A stretch of 15,988 nt of DNA from Dictyocoela muelleri (taxonomy: Eukaryota > Microsporidia): assembly GCA_016256075.1 (NCBI GenBank), contig SDVU01000284.1, positions 1-15,988 on the forward strand, written 5' to 3'. The translations under genes and the position numbers were made by a program. This document shows positions 7,234 through 15,720 of the stretch, one piece after another (positions within the stretch are counted from its first letter, which is position 1; every line of letters starts with the position of its first letter). Below the pieces are notes generated by a model. That model was not told the origin of the DNA. It did no database searches and worked only from the letters and a program-made list of their open reading frames with translations.

Positions 7234-7537
7234 TTTGAGATAGTGGGTAAATCTCACATAGTTGGAAGATCTAGAATTCGGAATGGTAAAAAGGATTCGT
7301 AAGTGCAGTCTTGGATCGATCTATCGAACATGGAGGGAAGTTTCAAAATGATGACAAAAATTATCAAATTGCAAAACTATAAAGGCGGATATTTCCTAAA
7401 ACCCATGTATCAGAAAGATCATCTCAGGAGCGCACGACGAAAACCTCGGAAAGACAACTAATTAAATAAATAAATATCTTCAAAATTACTTTTTAGTTTC
7501 TACAACAGATTTATTCGTGTCCTAAGAGAACACGACA
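7234..7537 (+). repeat. Gypsy B 5' LTR
   Basis: About 304 bases, directly repeated at 11237-11536. Long shared blocks such as GGAATGGTAAAAAGGATTCG and TATCAGAAAGATCATCT make the pairing certain. It ends in CA at 7537. The coding start ATGAGCTCATTC follows at 7541, so the leader is almost absent. I do not recognise a standard tRNA primer-binding site after it. Confidence 0.9.
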
Positions 7538-7540
7538 TTA

Positions 7541-8150
7541 TGAGCTCATTCAGAAATCTCGAAGAAGCAATTAACGAAGAAAATAAGAGTTTTCAAAACA
7601 CAAATGACATTGAGAAGCCTTTTAATTGCATCACAAATGAAAATGTACAAAATTAACAGGATTTTTTTCAACATAAAATTGAGATATTGGAAAACATATA
7701 TGAACAAGACATGCTCAAGTGGTGCCTATATTTTCAAGAGATATCAGACGTGCAAAATTGGTCATAAGAAGGCAGGCTATAAGTATTGTCTTTATAATTA
7801 GCCCGGCAATCAGAAGCAAGATAATTTACACCGTAAGCACAGAGAAAATTTTTGAACAAATTTTGAGTCTCAAGTATAATTCCTCCCGTGTACACCATTA
7901 TTACTATAAAAATTCAAATAAACGTCAAGAAAATCATTACAAGATCAAAAACTATGCGAATTTCATAAAGGATACTGCCAGAAACTCGCACTTTGCAGCG
8001 ATTGAACAAAAGACTTGTTACAACAGAATAGAGATGATTTTTTTTTATAATTTGGAAAATCATGTAAAAATAGAATTGAATAAGATGAACAGATTTCACT
8101 TTGAAGAGGTATGTGAAACGGTGAATAAAATCGAAAACATGAATATTTAA
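7541..8150 (+). pseudogene. Gypsy B gag-like region
   Basis: Coding begins directly after the 5' LTR (MSSFRNLEEAINEENKSFQN). A long open stretch lies at 7719-8150, rich in Lys, Asn, Glu and aromatic residues. Its position between the LTR and the protease-like region identifies it as the gag equivalent; the sequence itself has no diagnostic motif that I can see. It is part of a broken fossil. Confidence 0.55.
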
Positions 8151-8379
8151 GAGATTAAAACTCAAACATTATCAAAAAATTTAATTTATACGTAAAAAAG
8201 AAAAATCAATTCACAATAACTATGAAAAATATCCAAAATATATAAAATAAATATCGCAACTTCTACAATACATATAATCATTTTAACGAAGAATGCAGAC
8301 AGCAAAACTAAAATAATTCACAAAAAAATGTCAAATATATAGGATATGCCTTTTTTAATCTATGGTTAACTCAAAGACT

Positions 8380-8830
8380 ATAAAATGAAAATGAGCATAA
8401 AAAACAGGTGCATTTACTGTTTAATTCATACATGTGCCTCCTAAAACTTCCTCTCGAACCTTTTATCCGACGATCTGGATTTGTATGAAGAGAAAGAGGA
8501 CGGTGTAATTCAAGTCGAAACCGCCTCTGGAGAGATAATAAAATGCTCGGCAAATATTATACTAGAATTTCATCTAAATAAGGATACAAAGTGTGGATAT
8601 AGATCAAAATTCTATCTATTGGAGACAAGAAGCAAAAACCCAATTTTAGGTATACAATTCTTAAAGAAAAACGAAGCTATAATTGATATTAATAACAATT
8701 TTATAAATTTATACAATAGGGAATATGAAATCGACGATTATAATTCAAATTTAGATGAATATGAAAAAATAGTTTCTAAGTCTACAATTTCTATTTGCGA
8801 AATGATAAATAAAGTTTTCGGGTGCTAAAG
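8380..8830 (+). pseudogene. Gypsy B protease-like region
   Basis: The open stretch 8481-8828 contains VETASGEIIKCS and NPILGIQFLKKNEAIIDINN. The latter is the typical C-terminal half of a retropepsin, in which an ILG(I/M)-type motif precedes the reverse transcriptase. It is followed by the reverse transcriptase as in Ty3/gypsy pol. It is part of a broken fossil. Confidence 0.65.
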
Positions 8831-8859
8831 AATGAAATCAAAAAAAAAACGAAAATTAA

Positions 8860-10130
8860 GACATATAGCAAAGTTTGAACATAAAATCGATCTATCAAAC
8901 GATTTTACACCGAAATTTAAATAATATGCAGTGCCCTTATCAATAAAAAATAAAGTAGAAAACATTTGAAGGAATTACTCGAAAATGAAATTATCCGAAC
9001 GTGTGATTCAAATTTTGTCTCACTGGCATTCGTTATCAATAATAAAAACGAAAAAACTAGGCTTGTAGTCGATTAAAGGGCTCTAAACGAGGTAAAAAAA
9101 ACAATCTATGTTTATTTTGCAAATATTTTAGACATTTTACATGATTTAAGAAGGTCTACGGTATTTTAGACAATAGAACTTAAGCAGAGTTATTACCAGA
9201 TCCCGATTCGCAATCAGTATATCAAAAAAAAACTGGATTTGGACTTTGTTGAAAAACATACGCCTTTAATAGGATGCCATTTGGTCTTTCAAATTCACCA
9301 AGGACCTTCACTAAAGCAATGACATCTATTTTGAAAAAGTTCGAGTTGTAAAGGTGTACATAGAAGACATACTCATCATTATAAAAACCATGCAGATCAT
9401 CTTAGCCATGTAAAAAATTTTATGGATCCCTTACTTAACGCAAGTGCATCTATTAATTTTGAAAACTCTGTGTTCAACGTTAAAGATATAAAGTTTATTG
9501 GGCATATAATAAGCAGTAAAGGAATAAGATATATATTTCAAGTCTAAAGGATTTTAAATTCGCGGTACTAAATACTAAGAGATAATTACAGCGAATGATA
9601 GGTCATTTGAACTAGATTAGACACTTTGTTAGGGATTTTGCACTGCTTACTGCCGATTTCTATGATAAATTAAAAAATAGTTTTGGTAAATTTCACTGGG
9701 ACGAAGAAGATAGTAAAAATTTGTCACTCATAATTGAGAAGATTAAAAATAATCAAACTTTATCTCATCCTAATTTGAATGAATAATTTACGCTCGAAGT
9801 ATATGCATCCAAAAACGCCATAGGAGCCACACTATAACAAAAAAAAAGTTGTCCTTTATAGCTGTCTATTAAAAAACCTGAATTGAACTATTATATCAAA
9901 GAGAAAGAATTCTTCGCAATCCTTGAGGCACTAAACCACTTTTGACAGCTTGTATTAGACACTAAAATTGTGATAAAAACTGATTATGTAAACATTCTAT
10001 TCAATAAAGAGTTAACACAGAGACAACAAATTTGGAGTCTGCTTCTCCAGGAATTTGATTATGAAATTTTGTATGCTAAAGGAAAGTAAAATGTTTTAGC
10101 TGATATTCTATCACGAAATGTTACGAATTC
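8860..10130 (+). pseudogene. Gypsy B reverse transcriptase and RNase H region
   Basis: Reverse transcriptase motifs appear in order: FVSLAFVINNKNEKTRLVVD-like text near 9018-9075, the MPFGLSNSPRTFTKAM block near 9272-9320, the active-site region VYIEDILII near 9355-9385, and IKFIGHIISSKGI near 9490-9525. RNase H text (FTLEVYASKNAIGATL, then EFFAILEALNHF) lies near 9787-9945, and the connection to integrase (EFDYEILYAKGK) near 10051-10085. This is the Ty3/gypsy domain order. It is a broken fossil. Confidence 0.85.
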
Positions 10131-10269
10131 TATTTCCCAAACAAATTTATTGAAAAATACTAAAAAAAGTTAATGAAAAACTTTAATGATATAATTAAAT
10201 ATGCGAAATTTTTTTACAACATAAAACCATAATAACCAATAAAACCTCTCGTGAAGAAATCAAAACAGA

Positions 10270-11235
10270 ATATCTGAAATTCACGAGTTATTAAACCATA
10301 CGGGTAGAATTACGATGTACTACATTTTATCACAAAATGTGGATGCAAATTATGTCAAATCCTTAATCAAAGAACTTTATGAATATTCTCTGCAAATGTC
10401 AAAAGAAAAAGGATAATTACTTTAAAACTACAAAATTCGATTTTATTAAATAAATTACTGATCTATACGAATGTATTTCCATAGACACAAAAGTACCTAA
10501 AAAATATAGGTATTTCGAAAACTCTGTTGGCAACCCATTCTTTTATATTCTGGTAATCACCGAATTTTTTAAGCAGACATTCCAAAATTACAATTCTAGC
10601 CATAATCAATTCAAAAACTGTATGCGAAGCAATTCGGAGAAATTGGTTCGATTTGTAATGACACCCCGAGATGTGTATCACAGACAGTGAGAGACAGTTC
10701 TTTTCTCAAAATTTTCAGGCATTGCTAAGTTCCTTCAAAATAAAACACATAAGTACATCTCCACATAATCCAAGTGAAAATAAAATAGTTGAACAAAAGA
10801 ATAGGGAAATAGGTGTTGCTTAAAGAATATCTCGAGGTTTATCACTCCATGAATGCGTTTCAAAGATATATAAAAGATATAATTTTTCAGTAAATAGGAG
10901 TATTGCGCACCCACCGTAAGCATATTTTTCAGTAATAAATTCAGGAAGCATATAAATAACAATTAAAAAAAACATGAATGAAATAGAACAGAACCTGATT
11001 AATCAACTTGAAAACACATGGAAGCGGATAACAAGAAAAAACATTACATCAATTTTTAGAAAGGGGACCTGATATTGAAAAGAAATTTTGATCCAGATAA
11101 AGTAACATCGCGTTTCAAAGGGTATTATACAGTTATTCAATATTGTGAACTCCGAAATTATTTAGTTATCGAATACGGGAACAAAGTAAGCAAAGTTCCG
11201 GTTAAAAATGTGAAGCCTTTCAAGGCAATAGAATG
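10270..11235 (+). pseudogene. Gypsy B integrase region
   Basis: Text resembling the zinc-binding N-terminus (ELLNHTGRITMYYILSQNV) is followed by heavily decayed core sequence. A better kept C-terminal part reads GDLILKRNFDPDKVTSRFKG and KVPVKNVKPFKAIE, ending at the TGA just before the 3' LTR. That C-terminal pattern is the usual end of Ty3/gypsy integrase. No chromodomain is seen. Confidence 0.75.
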
Positions 11236-11236
11236 A

Positions 11237-11536
11237 TGTGAGATAGAGGGTAAATCTCAAATACTTGAAAGATCTAGAATCGGAATGGTAAAAAGGATTC
11301 GTAAGTACAATCTTGGATCATCTATCGAACATGTAGGGATTTTTCAAAATGATGACAAAAATTGATCAAATCGCAAAACTATAAAAGCAGAGATTTCCAA
11401 AACCCCGTGTATCAGAAAGATCATCTAAGGTGCGCACGAAGAAAACCTAGGAAAGACAATCATTTAAATAATCAATTTCTTCAAAATCACTTTTTAGTTT
11501 TTACGCAGATTTAATCACTTCCCCGGCAATACGACA
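11237..11536 (+). repeat. Gypsy B 3' LTR
   Basis: About 300 bases, beginning TGTGAGATAG and ending ACGACA: the canonical TG...CA form. It is followed directly by GAAC (11537-11540), the partner of 7230-7233. The pol stop codon lies at the LTR boundary, showing how compact the element is. Confidence 0.9.
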
Positions 11537-11762
11537 GAACGATCTTCATATTTATAAAATTCTAATGTGCAACAGTAACCAATAGAACTTTTCATAAAAT
11601 TTATTTATCTTTCCTTTAAATTCTAATAATTTATTCTGAATTTTATTTAATGAATTGGCAAACTTTTTTATATCAGATTTCTTATTATCATCTTTGCGGT
11701 ACTTATTATAATTGCATTTTTCAGTTGAAAGAGAAATTATCAAGTATTTTACAAAACGGCTA

Positions 11763-12249
11763 TGATCCATTATACGGTGCGAGAGAAAATTATACGGCGC
11801 GAGAGAAAATTTTTTATTTTTTTATAAAAAATGTCCCTATAAAATAAAAGAACTAACTATGAAAATTTTTGAGAGTTTAAAAATGAACTATTACTTGGAT
11901 ACGAACGTTCATCTAGTATTACTACAAAATTCAGATGTAATGAAAAAAATATATGGAAACCAATATATGTGAATTGCTTTGAATTTGTTTAGAAAATATT
12001 AAACAGACGGATATGTTAAATTATGAAATAAAGTAAAAAATACTGTTATTAAATTTAAAAATAAAATGTTTTAGGATTTTAATTTGTTTTTATTTTTTTT
12101 TTAATTTTCCACTCGATTCGTATAATTTTCCTTCGCTGCGTATAATAGATTTTCTCCCTTAGTTCTTATATTTTATAGAGAATTTTTTTAAAAAAATAAA
12201 AAAAATTTCTCGCACCGTATAATTTTAACTCGCACCGTATAATGGATAA
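11763..12249. mobile_element. 487-base TA-flanked MITE with iterated ends
   Basis: Inverted ends begin T-N-ATCCATTATACGGTGCGAG, run about 85 bases, and are flanked by TA on both sides (11761-11762 and 12250-12251), as for Tc1/mariner or pogo elements. The motif TTATACGGTGCGAG is repeated: two copies at the left (about 11770 and 11790), two at the right end, and two more decayed copies at about 12109-12150. The interior (about 11850-12100) has only a 37-codon frame (11859-11972, MKIFESLKMNYYLDTNVHLV...) with no known domain, so the element is non-autonomous. It lies inside the gag-like part of gypsy A. Confidence 0.8.
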
Positions 12250-12566
12250 TAGGTTACAAAAGTTTCTATATTAAGATTTTTTATTTTTTTTTATCATATA
12301 ACATTTTTTTAGATTTCCGAGCATTATGCAATATACTTAACGCATCTTCAATATTTATTTTTTTTTCTTTCTACAAGATATTCTTGTTCTTTAAAACTTA
12401 ATTCATCTAATAAATATTCAAATATTTCACTATTTTTAATACTAGATAATTTGGCATCATATAAACACATATTAGCTCATGAAACTAAGCATTAAATTTT
12501 TTCTACTTACGATTCTATATTCGGAAATATTTCTTTTTTTTTAAAGAATTTAATTTCTTCCATACA

Positions 12567-14336
12567 CAGTACAATCTCTCATTTGGGGTACTTTTTTAAA
12601 AAAGAGAATAAATGGGTGGGTTTTAACTGGGGAGAGGATTTTTATATTTAGCCTTTTTAAATATAATTTAAGTTAAAATGTTTTATAAAAAAAAATATAC
12701 ACTGGACTATTAATAAGTTTAAAGAATTATTTATTATTCAATTCTTTTGAGATAATTAGTAATTTTATTTAAAACCCCATATTTTACTCTTAATTCTTTA
12801 ACAAGCTCTATTTTAAATTTAATCAATTCTTAATCTTCGAAGAAGAGAGCGTTTCTACAATTCAATAAAATTTATATAAATATTTAAAAGCAGATTTTAT
12901 AGAATCACTTATGTTAATTTGAGGGTTTAAAACATCGAGAATATCTTTTTCATCGATTTCAAATTCTAAAGACCCTTCAATAACATTTTCAATTGTGTCT
13001 TCAACAATTGTTGAAATGTTATATTCATGATTTTCAATTATGAAGTTTTCTGTATTAGCATTTCCAACACCTTTTTGAAACAGTTTGTAATTGTCTCTTT
13101 GTTAATATTATCCCAGGCTATAGAAATTAATATATAGCGTCTTTTATATTAATTGAATTGAATCCTAAAAAATCATTGCTCAAAAAGTCATAATCTATTG
13201 AATTAATGAGTGCATTGAAATAATAATTAAAAACGCTTTAATTGTGCACATATTCGGTGGTTGTATTAAAGAAGTAGTATTTTTAGGGAAAAATAGCAGC
13301 TCAATGTTGATGAGATACACATTTGTATGAAATGGTGGGGCATTGCCCAAGAGAAATAGGATTTTCCTATTTTCTTTAGACATCTCTTCATTTAGTTGTT
13401 TAAGATAAACTGAAAACAAACTTATTGTCATCCATGCCTTAGAAGAATGTGTGTTACTTACACACAGGTCTTCAGTTGAGAAATTCATAAGGGGTATTGG
13501 GATTTTATAGTGATCTATAACTATAAGATTTAATTTATCGCCAACCATATTGCAAGTTAGCAAAACGCTTATACGGTTCTTATAAACTTTATACTTTTAA
13601 GATTGTCATCAGATGTAACATAGCTTTTTGTGGAACGTTTTTGTAATATAAAGCAGTTTAATCACAATTAAAAATGTCTTTAAGAGTGTAGATCTGCTTT
13701 AATTGATCGTAATTTGCCATAAAATCTGCTATAAATCTTGTAACAGCCGATTTTGATGCACCGGATAAAATTTTAAATGATAGATTATGAAGTTAAAAAA
13801 TTTTTAGCCAGCATTTGAAGCTTTAAAATTGTCTTTATGTAACACGGAAGCGATTTTTAAAGCTATGTTTTTTTAAGATGGCCCGTTTATTAGTACAACC
13901 TTTGTTCTTACTCTAGAAAATACTTTTAAAATCTGGTTATCAAGTTCTTCTAAGAGAATTTGTGGACTTTACCTGCCTTTTAGCACTTTATCATCGATCC
14001 CTTTTTTTAAGTACGGTTTAACTATGGTCTTTTTAAGTCTTGAAACACTTCAATGTGAAATTTTGTATTTTTTGGTTAAATCTGTTTCAGATAAACCATT
14101 GTTGTTTGTAATATCATCCTTAAAATTATATTTTTTCTTCAATAATTTTTTCACAGGGGTAGAAAGAATTTACTAAAAGTACCCCCAAAATAGAGGTTAT
14201 TCATATATTTTAATTTTTTTCTTTTATTATTTAAACGTCAAAATTTAATTTTTGCAAAATTGTACCTCAAAATAGAGGTTTTGGTCTAAGAAGAGGTGCC
14301 CCAGGGTAGAGAGTGCCCTGAATAGAGGTTACACTG
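12567..14336 (-). mobile_element. Tigger D: pogo/Tigger DNA transposon, full length but broken
   Basis: The ends are CAGTACAATCTCTCATTTGG at 12567 and, inverted from 14336, CAGTGTAACCTCTATTCAGG. TACA flanks both sides (12563-12566 and 14337-14340); the family duplicates TA, so two of these four bases may be chance. Subterminal copies of ACCTCTATTTTG-type repeats occur near 14187-14300. The 1,770 bases hold one transposase on the minus strand with all three expected domains, broken by stops and frame changes. The ends differ from those of Tigger A and C, so it is a separate subfamily. It interrupts the gag-like region of gypsy A. Confidence 0.85.
12850..14170 (-). pseudogene. Tigger D transposase (helix-turn-helix, Tc5 HTH, DDE_1)
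   Basis: The first DNA-binding domain (LSETDLTKKYKIS, SVSRLKKTIVKPYLKKG) lies near 14000-14150. The Tc5-type domain (ILLEELDNQILKVFSRVRTK, NIALKIASVLHKDNFKASNA) lies near 13795-13985. The catalytic domain is best preserved: open at 13195-13563 with MVGDKLNLIVID, SSKAWMTISLFSVYLKQLNE, RKILFLLGNAPPFH, LLFFPKNTTSLIQPP and IKAF. The first catalytic Asp region survives as FNCD (about 13665). The second is Gly (GNAP, codon 13345-13347) and the third motif reads PPNMC instead of PLDQG, so it could not have been active. The C-terminus continues to about 12850 with an acidic, stop-broken tail. In family terms this is a CENP-B-like cut-and-paste transposase. Confidence 0.85.
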
Positions 14337-14340
14337 TACA

Positions 14341-14504
14341 ACCAAAAATCTTCTTTTGGGAGTGTTTCTATTGAAAGTAAATATAATGCTTCTTTAAAGA
14401 CAAAAGATATTTTTTTATATAGCGAAGTTTTTTATCACTTACAAATTTAGAATCGGGTTGCTCCAACGCTCCGTCAGGGCGTATTTCTGCCTGTTCCAAT
14501 TCCA
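14341..14504 (-). pseudogene. Gypsy A gag-like start
   Basis: Minus-strand coding starts at the ATG ending at 14504 (MELEQAEIRPDGALEQPDSK, then FVSDKKLRYIKKYLLSLKK) and runs to the Tigger D insertion. Its position just downstream of a leader with a possible primer-binding site suggests the start of gag. The family assignment rests on position, since gag proteins have little motif content. Confidence 0.5.
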
Positions 14505-14542
14505 TTATTTATTAAATTAATATATCGTTGTTATTTTTTTTT

Positions 14543-14557
14543 CTACTGTCCGCGCCA
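14543..14557 (-). promoter_or_regulatory. Possible primer-binding site of gypsy A
   Basis: Read on the minus strand this is TGGCGCGGACAGTAG, i.e. complementary to a tRNA-type 3' end closing in CCA. It lies about 40 bases upstream of the gag-like start, where a primer-binding site is expected. No second LTR is present to prove the LTR boundary, so this stays tentative. Confidence 0.35.
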
Positions 14558-14558
14558 G

Positions 14559-14884
14559 GCCGATCTGATCTTAAAACGGGGCGTCAGACCCGCCTGATCA
14601 AGAATATTATACCATTTTTTTTAAAAAATGCTTTTGTCAGAAAAAGTATCTACTTTGAATTTCCTTTTAAAGTAGCAATTTTTCCGAACAAGACACAAAA
14701 TTTTTATGCATGTCCCATAAACTAATGTTGATGTTGAATGTAGTTTTACTAAAATAGTTGGAATTTTCGATGATTTACTAAGATAAATAACTATTAATAC
14801 ACATGAAATACTATGTTTTCTTTACTATAATAAAATTTGAATTAATTTAAACAAATTTAAAATGATTTAATAAAAAAAGTACTT
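14559..14884. other. Possible gypsy A leader/LTR remnant; no gene seen
   Basis: A short G/C-richer patch (about 14559-14605) with inverted TCAG...CTGA blocks is followed by plain A/T-rich DNA. By position it should be the LTR of gypsy A. There is no partner LTR in the window to compare, and no convincing coding sequence on either strand. Confidence 0.3.
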
Positions 14885-15188
14885 TTCTATTATAAAACGC
14901 CACTTTAACCCCCATAAAATACGAGGAGAATAAAAATTGTAAATTTTAAAAGGGTTTATTTTTCTCTCAAAATTCCCAGAATGATTTTCTTTTGTCATAA
15001 AAATCTTTATATTCTTAAAATGGAAAAATTCCCCTGAAAGGGGAAATTTTCCATTTTATCAATATAAAGATTTTTATGACAAAAGAAAATCATTCTGGGA
15101 ATTTTGAGAATAAATAAACCCTTTTTAAATTTACAGTTTTTACTCTCCCCGGATTTTAGGGGGGTAAAAGTGGCGTTTTATAATAGAA
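14885..15188. repeat. 304-base near-perfect palindrome (foldback MITE)
   Basis: The two ~150-base arms are inverted copies with only scattered differences. The outer ends are TTCTATTATAAAACGCCACT at 14885 and its inverse ending at 15188. The centre is CCCC-TGAAA-GGGG (15031-15043), so there is almost no spacer. The fold would be a single long hairpin. No coding sequence is seen. The flanks AGTAC (left, near 14878) and AGCAC (right, near 15190) may be a worn target duplication. It looks like a foldback-type MITE; the autonomous partner cannot be named from the sequence. Confidence 0.92.
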
Positions 15189-15329
15189 CAGCACCATTAT
15201 TATACAAAAACACTTGACATAATATATTTTTTGCAAAAACTAAAATATTAGAAATTAAGTAATATAAAATTAAATAACGATTTTTTTTAATAATTTCATA
15301 AAATTTTCAACTGAAATATATTTATTATT

Positions 15330-15720
15330 AAAATTGTATATAGCTATCTCGGCATATGCTTCAATAAATTTTCTTGCAATTCCATATTACATATTACATA
15401 TTACATTTTTAAGAGCGATTCCAAGATTTCCAATGTTTAAGTATGACAACCTGTTTCAGGATCCACAAAATTTCTCTTATGAGATACATCAGAATGAATA
15501 AATCATATTTCATCAAATATCCATACGCTTTTAGCTTGATCAGTATATATATTTGTTTTTTTTACAACAATATCATTATATTTTTTTCTAAATATGTGAG
15601 ATTTTTATATGGCCTCATTTAAAGATTGTGAAAAAACTTTTATTAATAAATGTCAAACGTTAGATCAAATCCCACGCCAGATCGGCACCCACATACTTTT
15701 CAATAATTTATTTTCATATT
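15330..15720 (-). pseudogene. Merlin transposase, C-terminal fragment
   Basis: Minus-strand text reads FRKKYNDIVVKKTNIYTD near 15540-15600, then SVWIFDE and DVSHKRNFVDPETGCHT near 15442-15490, then TLEILESLL. NFVDP-x-TG-x-HT followed by a TxE motif is the signature around the last catalytic Glu of Merlin/ISXO2-like transposases, and IYTD carries the middle Asp. Further upstream only KYVGADLAWDL is readable (near 15700). Several stops break it. It differs from the Merlin at 2293 (YNFVDPITDIHT), so it is another copy or subfamily. The N-terminal half is not seen in the window. Confidence 0.75.
15384..15404. repeat. Short 7-base tandem repeat (ATATTAC)3
   Basis: Three exact copies of ATATTAC lie within the decayed C-terminal end of the Merlin fragment. 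It is an ordinary small slippage repeat. Confidence 0.9.

Larger units (their letters stand above)
7234..11536 (+). mobile_element. Gypsy B: Ty3/gypsy LTR retrotransposon fossil with both LTRs
   Basis: An element of about 4.3 kb on the plus strand has both LTRs and all expected parts in Ty3/gypsy order: gag-like region (7541-8150), protease (about 8380-8830), reverse transcriptase (about 8860-9570), RNase H (about 9770-10130) and integrase to the end of pol (about 10270-11235). Recognisable motifs include TRLVVD and MPFGLSNSPRTFTKAM in reverse transcriptase, LNYYIKEKEFFAILEAL in RNase H, and GDLILKRNF near the integrase end. It is a broken fossil with well over ten disruptions. By eye the LTRs differ at roughly one position in eight, so the insertion is not recent. 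It lies inside gypsy A in the opposite orientation. Confidence 0.9.
5768..14558 (-). mobile_element. Gypsy A: old Ty3/gypsy LTR retrotransposon fossil, split by insertions
   Basis: This minus-strand Ty3/gypsy fossil is broken by many disruptions. Parts, in its own 5' to 3' order: a leader with a possible primer-binding site (14543-14557); gag-like coding from about 14504 (14341-14504, 12250-12562, 11541-11762); a protease-like region (about 6850-7229); reverse transcriptase (about 6075-6810, with the VIDYRKLND motif near the start); and RNase H (about 5790-5960), where it is cut by the inverted repeat. Integrase and the downstream LTR are not in the window. Three later elements interrupt it: Tigger D, the MITE and gypsy B. 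Same-strand gag- or pol-type coding on either side of each supports this. It is older than all three. Confidence 0.75.

Noticed and set aside
7604-7801. Separate small gene on the plus strand after the gypsy B LTR
   Set aside because: It overlaps the gag-like region in another frame and has no independent support.
8371-8553. Minus-strand open frame opposite the gypsy B protease region
   Set aside because: It is antisense to recognisable pol coding, with no family resemblance of its own.
10463-10962. Two minus-strand open frames of 72-75 residues
   Set aside because: They are antisense to the decayed integrase region of gypsy B and have no recognisable motif.
14528-14725. A 65-residue plus-strand frame starting in a poly-T stretch
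   Set aside because: It is antisense to the gypsy A leader, of low complexity and with no domain. Probably a chance frame.
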